A stretch of 64,000 nucleotides of DNA from Ricinus communis (Eukaryota > Streptophyta > Magnoliopsida > Malpighiales > Euphorbiaceae): contig NC_063261.1 of the NCBI RefSeq assembly GCF_019578655.1, positions 17,908,216 to 17,972,215 of the forward strand, given 5' to 3'. The position numbers and the translations under genes are program-made. Of this stretch, positions 30,435 through 42,937 are shown in pieces (position 1 is the first letter of the stretch; each line of letters opens with the position of its first letter). The notes below the pieces were generated by a model. The model had not been told where the DNA came from, did not search any database, and was given only the letters and a program-made list of their open reading frames with translations.

Positions 30435-32165
30435 ATGGACGGTGGCGGTGGCGGTGGCGGTTACAGAATAGAAGCAGAACGGTGGTTGACAATATCAGAA
30501 AAGCTATTGACGGCGCGCGATTTTCAAGGAGCGAAAAGTTTCGCGATCCGAGCCAGAGAATCCGACCCGAGATTACTTGAATTCGCGGATCAAATAATCG
30601 CTGTGGCAGACACGCTACTCGCCGGAGATTTAAGAATAATAAATCACAATACAGGAAGCAATAACCATGATTATTACGCGATATTGCAGTTACCGAGACT
30701 GAGTCAGTCAATGGAACTCGTCGCGACTCAGTATAGAAAGTTAGCTTTGTTGTTGAATCCAACAAGGATTAGACTTTCTTTCGCTGATCATGCTTTTGGA
30801 CTTGTATCCGAAGCTTGGCTGGTGTTTTCAAATCCATCCAAAAAAGCATTGTATGATCATGAGTTGCAAGTGAGTCAATTCGGTCAGCTCGGTCAGTTAG
30901 GGCATCAACAACAACAATTCGGTCAAGTCGGTGTACCCAGCCATCAAGACTTTCATCATCATCAGGAGCAGCAGCACCACCACCAACAACAGCAGCAGCT
31001 ACAACAACAGACAACTTTTACGAGTTATACTGAGTCAATTCCGTCAACTCGCTCTGCTCAGCCAAGAATGACTGAGCCGATTCGGCCAATAGCACAGCAT
31101 AAAGCCGCTCCAACTCCTGAGCCGATTCGTCCTGCTTCTCAACCTAAATCAACAGCTGAGCCGACTCGGCCTTTTCCTGTAGCTCAAAATAAAGCAACTG
31201 AGTCAGCTCAACGAGAAACTCCGCCTGTAGCAGCTACCGAGCCGAGCAGGCCAGCTGTCCAGCAAAAATCGCCGGAACCAAGTCGGCCTAATATTCAGAC
31301 TAATAATGCTGAGTCATCATCACGCGTTACTCCGTCTTCTAACACTGTGACTGAGTCAGAAGTATCGGGTTTTTGGACTGCATGTCCGTACTGTTTTATT
31401 CTCTACGAGTATCCGAAAGGGTATGAGGATTGTGCAATCAGGTGTCAAAAATGTAAAAGAGCGTTTCATGCAGCAATGATACCGTCACCGCCTGTGATGG
31501 ATGGTAAAGATACTTACTTTTGTTGTTGGGGTTATTTTCCATTAGGGTTTTCAGGTAATGGAAAAGATGGTGGAGGTGGGTTTGGGTCGACTTGGTCACC
31601 AGTGTCGGCAATGTTTGCTACACCTTTACCCGGTACTGAGAAATTAAAGCAAAGTGGTGGTAGTCAAGTAAAGAGATCTGAGAGGAAAATAATTTATAAA
31701 GATGATGTGTATATAGATTTATCTGACCCTAGTGATGATGATGAGTCTGATTCTGATGATGATTGGGATAATAATAGAAGAAAGAAAGTGAAAAGTAATA
31801 AAGGGAAATCGACAACCCCTAGTAAAAATGTGAAGAGAGCACAGAGTGACAGGGGAAAGAAGGTGATTGTTCAAAATGGGGATGGCATCGGCGGTGGTGG
31901 AGGTAATGTGCAAGGTGAAGTGAGGAAAGGGGAGGGGAGTAGTGGGAAGAAGAGAGGAGCGAAGGATTTGGGGAAGTTGGATTTGAATGTAATGTTTAGT
32001 AACGAGGTGGAAGAGGCCGTGCCGGGAGTTAGTGAAGGGAATGGAGCTGAAAATGGAGAGGAAGATAACATCGAAGGCATCAGTTTTTTTGAAGGTCTTG
32101 ATGAGTTTCTAAGTAGCTTGCCAATACTCTCTGTTGTTGGAGATGACAAGGTCAAGGCTAGTTAG
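30435..32165 (+). CDS. J-like nuclear protein with degenerate HPD and zinc-ribbon
   Basis: Single exon, 576 aa. After a poly-Gly start, residues 10-65 form the helical N-terminus typical of plant proteins in this J-domain group (EAERWLTISEKLL, DFQGAKSFAIRA). A J-like domain is at 78-145 (HDYYAILQL, ATQYRKLALLLNPT, FGLVSEAWLVFSNPSKKALYD). HPD is replaced by N-P-T (108-110), so Hsp70 stimulation is doubtful. 150-310 is Q/H-rich then carries repeats of E-P-x-R-P. A C4 zinc-ribbon (FWTACPYC, then RCQKC: C317, C320, C337, C340) follows. The acidic DPSDDDESDSDDDWD and basic NNRRKKVKSNKGK segments suggest a nuclear location. LDLNV near 516 resembles an EAR repression motif. Probably a transcription- or chromatin-linked factor; specific role unknown. 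Confidence 0.88.
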   Translation: MDGGGGGGGYRIEAERWLTISEKLLTARDFQGAKSFAIRARESDPRLLEFADQIIAVADTLLAGDLRIINHNTGSNNHDYYAILQLPRLSQSMELVATQYRKLALLLNPTRIRLSFADHAFGLVSEAWLVFSNPSKKALYDHELQVSQFGQLGQLGHQQQQFGQVGVPSHQDFHHHQEQQHHHQQQQQLQQQTTFTSYTESIPSTRSAQPRMTEPIRPIAQHKAAPTPEPIRPASQPKSTAEPTRPFPVAQNKATESAQRETPPVAATEPSRPAVQQKSPEPSRPNIQTNNAESSSRVTPSSNTVTESEVSGFWTACPYCFILYEYPKGYEDCAIRCQKCKRAFHAAMIPSPPVMDGKDTYFCCWGYFPLGFSGNGKDGGGGFGSTWSPVSAMFATPLPGTEKLKQSGGSQVKRSERKIIYKDDVYIDLSDPSDDDESDSDDDWDNNRRKKVKSNKGKSTTPSKNVKRAQSDRGKKVIVQNGDGIGGGGGNVQGEVRKGEGSSGKKRGAKDLGKLDLNVMFSNEVEEAVPGVSEGNGAENGEEDNIEGISFFEGLDEFLSSLPILSVVGDDKVKAS

Positions 32166-32867
32166 TGAAGTAAGACTCTTCCTTTTTGTTGTTGTTACAT
32201 TTTGTTGTTTTTCTTTCTTTGTTTTTTTGGTAGTCTTTTGTTGTATGTAGTATTTAATCATGGAGAGGCACCAGCATTTCGTTCGCACATTTGCCTGGTT
32301 GTTGACATCCAATGTATATTTTGCAGATTCCTGGTCTCTTTAACTTTCTTAAATAATTTACTTGGGTCTTTACGGATCATTTTATTGTAGGATAGATTTT
32401 AAATTTCTTTATCTAATTAGGTCTGATGAACAACTAAGAGTAGTCAATTGCAAGTGATTAGAGAAGCATGAATATATTCTGGCAGAACTTTGTAATAAAA
32501 ACATTTTGTGAATGTGCATGTAGCCCTTATGTTCTTTTACAGTAAGTTATTTTTGTTTCTATTTCTAACAAGAATTTCTCTATTGTCACCATTCGGGATA
32601 GTTTGGCTTCAAATGTAGGTTCTATCATTGTCTCTCTCTGCATCCCTTCTTCTCTCACTTTCTAAGACAGATGGTTGTAGTTGTAGCATATATAAACTGT
32701 TATTTAACAATGCATGACTGTTCAAACAGGCCTATCCAATACAAAACAAAAAGTAGTAATATAATGCGAAGGCTTTTTTAAATCAGAAAGTTTAGGATAA
32801 AATAGAGTCAATTCCCTAATTATTTGTGTAATTATGTGAAGCACTACGCTGAATTGAGGTCTATTTT

Positions 32868-33155
32868 GGGTGAGCACAGTGTGGTTAACTGAACCGTGCC
32901 CCCTAAAAAGGCGACAGGTCAGTTTTAGTTTAGAAATATTCTGAACCAAAATAAGAAAAATCATCGAAACCCAAAACCAGTCAGTTAATCACCAGGTTTT
33001 CAGTTAACTGAAAAACATAATAAAAATAAGAAAGATGGAAAAAAGAAAAAAAATCAATAAGAAATGATAGGTTAACGGTTTCGGTTAACTGATTTTTTGG
33101 TTCAGTTTCTATTGGTTTTTTAATCGATTCGGTTGGCCAGTTCTTTTAATCACCC
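32868..33155. repeat. Possible MITE with GGGTGA ends
   Basis: GGGTGAGCACAG at the left and, complemented, GGGTGATTAAAAG at the right, with subterminal GGTTAACTGA words in both orientations (CAGTTAACTGA, GGTTAACGG). 288 bp, no coding. No target duplication recognised. Confidence 0.4.
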
Positions 33156-34251
33156 TTATGAAATGGCGAATGAGATTGGAGAACTGGTTTCTTTTGCCAT
33201 AGAATTTTCTTACTGATGCTTCTGTGCCTGATTTTTTCTCACTCTAGCAATGCTGCCTGTTGCTGCTTCTCTATTTTTCTTATCCTATGCTACAGAACTA
33301 GCAAAGCCTACATATTGGGCTTGTTCCAGGTTTTGCCATGTGTATATCAAGATGTGCTTGCTCAGGTATTGCTACTGTTCAGTGCATTCAGATTTTGGAA
33401 GCTTACATTCTTCAAACATTGTGCAAGCTGTGTAATTTGATTGCCTTTGCTTAAATGATTCTCAAGCATATCTGATGATATTGGCAGTACTCATTTTAAC
33501 CTATGATCTCTTGTTTGCTTGCAACATCTCTTTGCTGAAGCAAATCCTTGACTTAAATTTTGCAATGTTCTGAACTGTTCAGGTAACTTCTGAACATGGG
33601 ATGCCCCTGTAAGGGCAGTGCCTGTAGTTCAATTTTTAAGGTTCCAGTCAACATTTTGGGTCATTATTTCTAGTTCAATCATATATTTATTTCTCATGTT
33701 TTGATTTCTAGCATCTGGGTCATTAATCAGTTTGCCACAAAGGTATGCTCCAAGTCTTCTAGTGTAGCTCCTAAATATTATAAATTATCACTATTTCATA
33801 TTATTATGAAATGTGTAATTGTGCGTATATTTTTTTCTTTTATGTCCTTTTTCTAGAGGAAGTCATGATCAATTTGATTTAGTTTGGTTAATCAGTTCTT
33901 TGTTTAAAAAGTTCATGCATCTCTTCAATGAAATTGAAGCTAACTAGTTTATGGCATGATCTTCCTCCTGGAATTATTTTATGGTTTAGGTGCCTTATAC
34001 TATGTATTTGGTTAAAGAGGACTTTGTATTCTTGACATGTTCATTGTGCTATGTATAAAGCATGATCGAGTCTTTTGTCTCCAATGCTATAGTATAATAA
34101 CAAATGTTTTCCAGACTATTTGGTTGTTTAATGATTGTTGTAATGTTGTGTTACTTCTGATGATAGATCGATACACTGGCTTCCATGTTTGTCAATTTTT
34201 CCTCATTGGTTCCCTTTCTTCAGTCTTCTCATCCTGTCCCTTCTCCATTAT

Positions 34252-34329
34252 TTAGCAGCTATATATGAGAGGGATATAGAACTCCATGAATTAGCAGCTA
34301 CATTTGCGAGGGATATAGAACATCAAAGA
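34252..34329 (+). repeat. Two-copy 39-bp tandem repeat
   Basis: TTAGCAGCTA...GAGGGATATAGAAC occurs twice, at 34252 and 34291, with a 39-bp period and a few mismatches in the middle. Confidence 0.6.
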
Positions 34330-34484
34330 CTTTTGGTACTTGTATCATAATATTCAAGTCAAGAGACGGACTTCATATGTTGTACTTCTTGGATGGTTAT
34401 TTCATTGTCCCTTTTTCAGCCTGTTTCCTTTTATCCTAAACAAATGTGTCCAGCAACAGCATTGCTAGGGCTTTTGATTCAGTA

Positions 34485-34639
34485 TACCTTCGGTTTTATC
34501 ACCGTCAGATTCTACCAAATCAATTGATTAAGCAACAACGTTTACTGGGCTTTCAGTTCATTGACTCATTGATACCGATACCTTTGGCCCTATTACAGCA
34601 AATATTTGCTAGAATCTGATGGTGATAAAACCAAAGGTA
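34485..34639. ncRNA. Hairpin candidate with 36-nt arms
   Basis: Arm 1 (34485-34520) and arm 2 (34604-34639) are inverted copies: TACCTTCGGTTTTATCACCG then TCAGATTCTACCAAAT against its partner with only three differences, one of them a G-U pair in RNA. The loop is 83 nt. The structure fits a plant miRNA-like or small MITE-derived foldback. I do not recognise the arm as a known miRNA; expression is unknown. Confidence 0.35.
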
Positions 34640-36662
34640 CAGGTATCACAAGGTTACCAAAGAAGAACATAGAAGTGAAACAGCTTCATCTTTATCATTA
34701 CATGTTTTCCTGTAGATCATGGAGCGGTCTCTCTTGGGATGTGGTATTGTGTTTGATATGGTCTGTCTCTATACTTATAAGCCTGAGAATTTATTCTGGG
34801 TTGTGAATCCTAAATTATTAATGCATGCAAAATTATGATTTTTTTTTTTTTTTTTTAATTTGACCTTATTGTGACGGTTCTTCTTTAGCATTTGCTGAAA
34901 CACATCATATTTATCTGTAAGAAGATTGAAGTTCTGATTTCTGTATAGTCTAGGAAAATGTGATTTTGAAATATGAGGAACTAATATATATGTACGAGAT
35001 CAAACCTTGGTGTCTCTCTCTTGGTTGTATTGGCTTTAAACCTGGGTGGATAATTGGCATGCAACTGAACATTGTCTCTTTGGTTTTTCAATGTATTAGT
35101 TTTCTTGAAGATGATGCTGTTCATGTTACTCCCCTTCACTTTCCTGGTTTAGGACAATCAAATGCTTGGATGCTCAGCTAAAAGCCAGAGAAAATGGGAA
35201 CTTCCTAACTTTACTACTATGTTGTTTATCCAGTCAGTTCGTTACAGCGAACTCCTAAGTTGGGTCTGCCTCATTTTTCAGTTCGCCTGGTAAAATCCTG
35301 AATATTTCCCCTTCCCTGGCTTGCTGGGTTTCTGTATCAACTTTTTAGGGACTTCCAGGTACCTAGTACAGATAGCTATGAAGATGTGCGTGGGTGATCA
35401 GATTACGTTGGTGCTACTTGAATGCCCTCTTGTCAAAATGCAGAAGGCTATCCTGCAAGGCTGAAATGAATTGCCCACTTGCTACGGTTACAGGAATTAA
35501 TGAAATCGCGGTACGAGTGATTGCTCAGGATAACCTGTTGACCGTCTTTCCAAGAGGAAGGTAAGGTTGGTTCAGTGGCTCGATGGGCTGTTTTCACAAT
35601 TTCTATTCCAGTTTCGAAGTATCTATGATGGCAATCAAAACTATGAGAAGTGGGGAATGATTTTACATTGTTTTTATTTCTTGGGCTTATATAAGTTAAT
35701 GATTCAAAATTGTAACTATTAGTAAAGGACTATTGCTATTTTATAGAAATTAAAAAAAAAAAAATGAATTTTTCCACAATCTTCAAGAGGTTGAAAATGG
35801 AGATTCTGTACCAGTGACTAAAGAGAATTGTGAACAAAATAAATTTGAAATAAGCAGTTAAATAAAATTGTGTTTTTGGATTTCATTTTATGTTTTCATT
35901 GATGTTGAAAAGAGAAAAAAGGATAGACTGAAAGTAGGATTCTAAGTGTAGAAGTTTTGAGCAGCTGTCAACTGAACTTGGAAGTATAAATTTTACTTTT
36001 GCATACAGCTTAAACATTGAATTTGAAGGTCCTATTCCGAGTCAGCAAAATTTAAAAAATTAAATGCAAGCCAATAGTTATATTCAGATTCGGTTCTGTA
36101 TAATCTTAAAGTAAATAAACTTTTGTTTAACTGAACTGAATTGGCCAGAATTTTAATATTTTATAATAAAATTTTGAATTTGTTAAGTCTTGATTATTGT
36201 AAGGTAGTTATTCGGTTTGGTTGTTTAAGGTTATTCTGTTCGATTTATATTTATTAGAATTCTAGAATATATGGTACAATTTATTTTGTTTTCATTTTTT
36301 GATTTGATTCAATTTATATTTCAAAAATTTGATTTATTCGATTTGTATGCCCCAATTCCGTTTTGTCAATTGCTCGTTCTGATTGGTTCTGATTTTTTTA
36401 TTTTTTTAAGAATTATTTAGATTTCACCTTTTATTCTTGTCTTTCATTTCTTTTGTTTTTTATCGAAATTTCATCTCTTGATCATCGTTGATCATTTTTA
36501 GATTAACGGTGATTTTTTTTTATTTTCTATTAATTCGTTATTTCTTCTTATTTTTTATTAATTTGTTCTAATAAATAAATATTAGTATTTTTAAAAAAAA
36601 TTTATAGTCTTCCATTATGAAGGTATTAGTTCTCTTTTTATAAATTTTTTATATTAAAAAGG

Positions 36663-37365
36663 ATAATTATACCATTGGTCATTTAATTATGCACTTAGTT
36701 TCAATATGGTCACTTAATTCTAATTTGTTTTATAGAGGTCATTTAATTTTAATTTGTATTATATAATAATCAATTAACTTTAATTTGTATTGCATAATGG
36801 TCATTTTTAGTTTGGGTTCCAATTTGTTTCATGTTTCCATCATAATCAAATTCAGGGTATCTGATTTTTCCACTTCGCTTTGCTCAGCACCTATACTGTT
36901 TTGCCTTTACTGTTGACGCCGCCTAAAATATCTTTCTCAATACCTATGTCAATAGACTTCTAAAAGAAAAATCATTCTATTAGTTAGTAGTGACTATGAT
37001 GTACCAGATGGGGGTGATTCACTTCTTGAGAAATTTATTGACATAGGTAGTAACAGAGATATTATAAGTAGCATTAGTAAATGCAAAGTAATTTTAAATA
37101 AGAGCGTTAGGCAAAGCAATGAATATAATAAAGATGAATAAAATGGTGAGTAGAAAGTAAAAATTAGATGCTCTGAATTTAGTGTTGATGGGGATAAATT
37201 GAAATCCAAATTAAAGTGACAATTATGTAATCCAAATTAAAATTAAGTGATGTTCATTAACAAATTGTAATTAAGTGATTACTTAAGTGACTTTCATGAA
37301 ACAAAATAAATTAAGTGGTTAAATTGAAACTAAGTGTATATTTAAGTAAGCATTGATATAATTAA
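36663..37365. mobile_element. Fold-back element with about 150-bp terminal inverted repeats
   Basis: Left arm (36663-36808) and complement of right arm (37213-37365) both read AATTATA-CCATTG-like ends, then CACTTAGTTTCAAT, TCACTTAATT, ATTTTAATTTG and so on. Each arm is itself made of degenerate TCACTTAATTNTAATTTG sub-repeats about 35 bp long. The central 400 bp is unique. Long sub-repeated arms suggest a Mutator-like or Foldback element. No clear TSD. Confidence 0.6.
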
Positions 37366-40300
37366 TTTTCTATTACATGGGTGTTGAGTTCTCTCTTTAC
37401 AAGAGTGGTGAAGAAAAAAAAAAATTTAATTTGATATTTAAACAATCAAACTCATTTAAAAATATCTATAAAATTAATATGTAGTTTAGTGTCGTTAGTT
37501 GAGCATTTTTTCTGAAGAATTACAATTACTGCTCCGTCAATACGATTGATTCGTTAGGAATAAATTTTTCTATAAATAGTTTTTTATGTTTAACCTTTAT
37601 TTTTATTTATATATTAAAATGTAATCATTAATTCAAATTAATAAAATATTTATAATTATTAAAAGAATAAAAATGTTGATTCCTAAGACAATAAATAAAG
37701 TATTTTTTTTGTCACTTACCAGCGCTCCAACTCTAACTTCAACATATATGTTTTATTTCTGTCGAATAAAAAATGCGCAGTGGGTCGTAATAAAATCTTA
37801 ATAGGAAAAATTCTGTTAATTTCATAAAGTGTAAAATATTATAAGGATAAGTTATTTAAAAGATATCTTAATTCTCTCATTCTCTCTTCAATTGGTCACT
37901 TCAAATATCAGATTATATATATATGACAAGAAGAAGATGTGATGGAAGAAATGTTGTGTTTCTAATTCTAAGCACTATGCTCAAATAATTGACCATATTT
38001 GGACCTACCAAGTGAGTGACAGTTCTTCCTTTAAATAATTGTTGTTTCATAATTCTTTCTATTGGGTAATAAAAATGGTATTAACCTAATGAAATATAAA
38101 ATGATGTCAATCAATAAAATGAGTGCAAGGTTTTTGGTTCGGTTCAAGGAATGTTAATTAAGGAATGTTTTAGATAACTTATTATCTTCTTGGAGGTTCT
38201 AATTTGTCTATTTCTGTCAAAAGTCTATTCATATAAACTATTAAAATTGACACATTAAACATTTTAATTATTAAGGTAGAACAAATATTCTTTTTTTTTT
38301 TGGTTTTATTTAATAAAAAAAATAGCAAATATACTAGTAACATATCTTTCAAAATAATCAACCTTTACTTGTTTGTAGTGCCAAATGGGCTCAAATTATT
38401 TAATACATAATACAAGATATAGTATCAAATATTCTTTTTCAAAATTTCCCTGTAAATGATGTATTTTCTTTTTAAAACTTACATCTTGCTAGACCTAAGT
38501 ATTGTTTTATTAGACTGTTGTTATTATTTTAATTATAAATATAATTTTAAATTAAGAAATTAGACTTTCAATTTATATTTATACAATATATATTAACTTA
38601 ACTAATTAATAATATAATTGACAACATCATCTAAATTTAATATTTCAGTTTTCTTAAATATTATTATCAAAAGACACCAGAAAAATATTATTATAAATTA
38701 TAAAAATTATTTGTTTAAGGTTTTTCCTCAGTAATATAAAAATATGATTACCCACAAATCCTTTTATAAATTGTGAAAATTAAAAGCATGATAGTGGATA
38801 ACTTTAATTTTAGTTCTATTAATATATGTTTTGAAAATTAGGACTATTTCTTAGAGATGCTAAAAAAAATAAAATAAAATCAGGGATCAATTGTTAAGTT
38901 ATTTCTTTTAATTTTTAGAACAGAAGCCAACTGTTTTCAAAAGATCATATTTAATTAACTAAATGTTTTTTTTTTAATTGGATGAAGATAATACCTTGCA
39001 TGATTCTTTTTTTTTTTTCTTTGTTATAAGTGAAGGATTAAAAATTTAGAATTAAGTCTTTATTCAAGTTAGGATATTAATGCGATTTTCAAATGATCCA
39101 ATAAGAATTACACAACACAAATACATACATACTCAGAAATATTATTTCTGTATTTTCAAATTACTCAACTTGTTCTTAGAACTTTTTTGTTTAAAATCAA
39201 TTTTGTTGTTTAATTTTCTCTATTATTAGCATTATCATTATTATTAAATTACTATTTCTCTATTTATTTATTTTAAACTAAAGAAATAAAAACTGCCCAC
39301 AATATCAAAATATATTTAGATTGTTTTATATTAAAATTAACAGGAAATGTCTAAAAGTAAATAGATAACTTAATAAGTTAAAGCTATAAACCTTAAAAAT
39401 ATAGAATGTTTGGAATTAATAATTAATTTTTTAATTTTTATAAATTATTTTTTTCAAATATGCTTATAAAATAATTAATCAATTTTCTTTTATAAAAATA
39501 ATTCTCAAAATTGAAAAGATAAAATAAATTAAAATAAAATAATTAAGGTCGGAAAAGTACTCCCAACTACAATGTCAAACTAATTGGATTCTCAAAAAGT
39601 AGTTACTACTTGTCATTGATAGTTACTTAACTTGAGGGACTTCATAGTAATTTAACGAAAGTTTAAATTTCCTTTAAAAAAAAAAAAAAGAAAAATATTA
39701 AAGGCTTGGAAATAAGGGCAGACGTGATTGGTACGAGGGTACAAAATGCGTCATAAACTAAAGCTGACCAGAAAGAGCAGAATGGCTGACCGTACGGAAA
39801 GTAAACCTCGCCATCAAACTTGTAAGAAAAGAAAAAAAGGCAATTAATTTAATAAATTCCGAAACAAACACTTGTTAACATGTCATATGAAAAGGAACTA
39901 AGAAGGTACTAGAAAATTCATTATATCCAAGTGTGACCACATTTTGTATTCCTTTATTACTCTTTCATTCTAAGAGTTTTAAAATATATAATTTATACTA
40001 ATTTAAATTATTTAATATCTAATTATATTCACAAATTATTAAAATTATTATAAATTTATAAGACATATTATTATATAATATGGGTCCTTTATTCGGAACT
40101 CTTAAAAGATAATGTTGTCAAAGATGCAACAAAGTCTAAGTCCACTGGCTCGGCATGTAAAATAGATGCAATTTAATTCTGATTAAATTCAGTTGGAATA
40201 TTATTATATTTGACTTTAATAATTTGGCATATTTATCTAAATATATAATAACTGAATTTTACTTTAATTTATTTGAATTTTGACTTGGGATTAATATCTT

Positions 40301-40955
40301 TTTTCTTTGTTTTGGACATGCAGTGGGGCAACCACAATTCAAGATTGAATATTAAAAAAAAATGTATATATAACTAAATTGAGTTAAATCGAGTTAATTG
40401 GGTTTCGAATCTATATTATATTGATGGCTATAAATTATTTTTTTCATATTTAATTTTTTTAATTATACAATTTATCACTTATTCATTAATTAATACTCTA
40501 AGACTTTTTAGTTTTACAAAATATTATGATGTCATAAATTTATTTTTATTAATTATTATCTAAAATAAAACAGTTATTATCTCCATAAAATTATACACCA
40601 AATTTCTCTACAGAGGGAGTACAACAGTCGGTGGAAGTGGTAAATTGTATTTTTATTTTTAATTTTATTATTTATCCTCCGAGTTGACCAAGAGATTTAA
40701 CAAGTTAATTTTGTAAAATAAAATATTTTATTTTTTATATTATTAATAATAGAAATAAATTCTATATTTTATAAAAAAAATAGATTCATATCGCAAATAA
40801 AAAGTGAATTAAAATATATATTCAATCACTAATAAGAGAGAATGTAAAAATTGAAAAAATACAAAAAGGATTTATAGCCATTAAATGTAGTAATAATTAA
40901 TGGTGGAAAATTGTGTGAAACTAAAAGTATTTGGATATGTGGATCCTCTTATATA

Positions 40956-41008
<53 letters not shown>
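40956..41008. repeat. Compound (CT)n(TA)n microsatellite
   Basis: About twelve CT units run directly into about fifteen TA units. Confidence 0.95.
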
Positions 41009-41011
<3 letters not shown>

Positions 41012-42712
41012 TGTAAGAGTACATGTATCTAAATTACTATATTGTCACATGATAATGTTGTGATTTTTTAATAAATTTAGCTCATATTTATTTATACAAT
41101 AAATTAGTTTAATTTTAAAAGTAATTGAGGCATCTTAAAGTACTAAAAAATAATTATTACAGGGAAATTATAATTCTAGTAAGCTTTTAAACTAAAAAAA
41201 TTATTTAAAATTAAAGGAAGATCAAATTAACAGCCAATATTTGCTCTAATATTTTTCAGTGGTCAAAATATCACAGTTCATAGCAATTGCCCCCATCCAT
41301 GCTTTCGAAATTAATATTTTTTTTAAGTAAAATGTCTAATATTTTAAGATTTTTTTTTTAATTTTTAAAATAAAATCTTATATCCTATATATGATCATAA
41401 ATAAAATCTTTAGAATGATAAAAAATTCAAATATTTTATGTGTGTATATATATATATTTTTATATATTAAATAGATAAATAAATTTAGGGTTGAAAATGC
41501 TTGACTGACTTTTTATATGCAATAGAGATTTTTTTATTTTATTTCATTAATTGACTTTAAATAGATACGAATTCGAAACCTTAGGCGTAAAATTAGAAAT
41601 TGATTGATTTTATATGATTTTTTAAATAGAAATTTAAAAAATAATTTCTGTTTAAGTATAAGAAAAGGGACTAAAAATAAAGACTAAAAACATAGCCACT
41701 CTCCACTTCTTTGTTTGCTTGGCCATAAAAAGAATCTTTTTCTCTTTCCAGCTTCAACTCTACTGTGTACTGCTGCTACTGTTAGGTTAATATCTCTCTC
41801 TCTCTCTCCCTTTTTAATAGGATTGGTGGACATATTTATGTAAGGATTCACCAATAAACAGCTGCACAGTAGCACCCAAGAAACAGACAACTGAAACTCA
41901 TTACTGCATCCAACCCAATTTAATCCTTGTATATATTGTGTCTCCTGCTACTTTTAGCAGCAAATGTGCTTGCAAGATTTGTAGTCTTGACTTTGGTAAG
42001 TTACAGTTCATTCTGAGAATCACCACCTGCTGCTGTTGTTAGCTTTGCATATTTTTTCAAGGTCTTTTTCCTTGGTTTCATCAGATTCTTCATTTCTTTA
42101 TTAGTTTGTTTATTTATTTGTTTTATCATTTTATAGAGAGTTTTCAGATTCTTGGCTTGATTTGGCAAAAAAGATTAAAAATAAATAATAATTTTATTAT
42201 TATTATTTTTATAGTTTCTTCTATTTCCTTATCTGTAAGTGTTCTCTACAATCTTCATTTCCATTTACAGAAACATTCTCTTTATAAGGTCTACAGTTTA
42301 TCTTCTCTTTTATTAATTTATTGATTAAGATAGAACAACTAGCTAAAAGACTTTTGTTTTCTTGGATTTTCTATATATAGTCATCTTTTTTCTTCTTTGA
42401 TTTTTTTTTTTCCTTTGAATAGATCTTCTGCTATGGCTGGTCTTTCTTTGTTGGGTCTGTATAAGGTAGTTCGATGTCTTGTATGCAAGATCTATTCTTG
42501 ATTTCTTGTAATTACTAACCACTATACTTAATTTAATCTTCTCAGGTATGCTTTAATTATTATTTTCATATTCTCTTAGGTAGATTTCTTGATGCTGTTT
42601 TTTGTCTCCCTCTTTACACACTCTTTCTTGAACTATAGCTAGTTTAATTAGAAAATGATTTCTTCTTTTGGTTGATCTGCATGAAGGGTTTTCTTTTTGG
42701 ATTAAAAAGAAA

Positions 42713-42906
42713 ATGACAAGGCAAAAAATCCAGATCAAGAAGATTGATAACATAACAGCAAGACAAGTGACTTTTTCAAAGAGAAGAAGAGGGCTTTTCA
42801 AGAAAGCTTATGAACTATCAACTCTTTGTGATGCTGAGATAGCTCTTTTAGTCTTTTCTGCTACTGGAAAGCTTTTTGAGTATGCTAGCTCTAGGTAATC
42901 ATTTGA

Positions 42907-42937
<31 letters not shown>

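Larger units (their letters stand above)
32166..42712. other. Long noncoding region between the J-like and MADS-box genes
   Basis: 32.2-35.7 kb is less AT-rich than its surroundings and may include a long 3' UTR or noncoding transcript, but no open frame has recognisable features. 35.7-41.7 kb is very AT-rich. From about 41.7 kb come pyrimidine-rich leader-like sequence and a CTTTG|GTAAGT donor-like site at 41996, which might start a 5'-UTR intron of the MADS gene. Individual repeats are listed separately. Confidence 0.4.

Noticed and set aside
34037..35181. Short open frames downstream of the J-like gene
   Set aside because: They are Cys/Phe/Leu-rich with no domains, paralogues or coding-like codon use; treated as noncoding.
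42668..42712. Upstream extension of the MADS frame (M-V-D-L-H-E-G-F)
   Set aside because: The ATG at 42713 ([10 protein letters not shown]) matches the MADS-domain start; the extension has no counterpart in the family.
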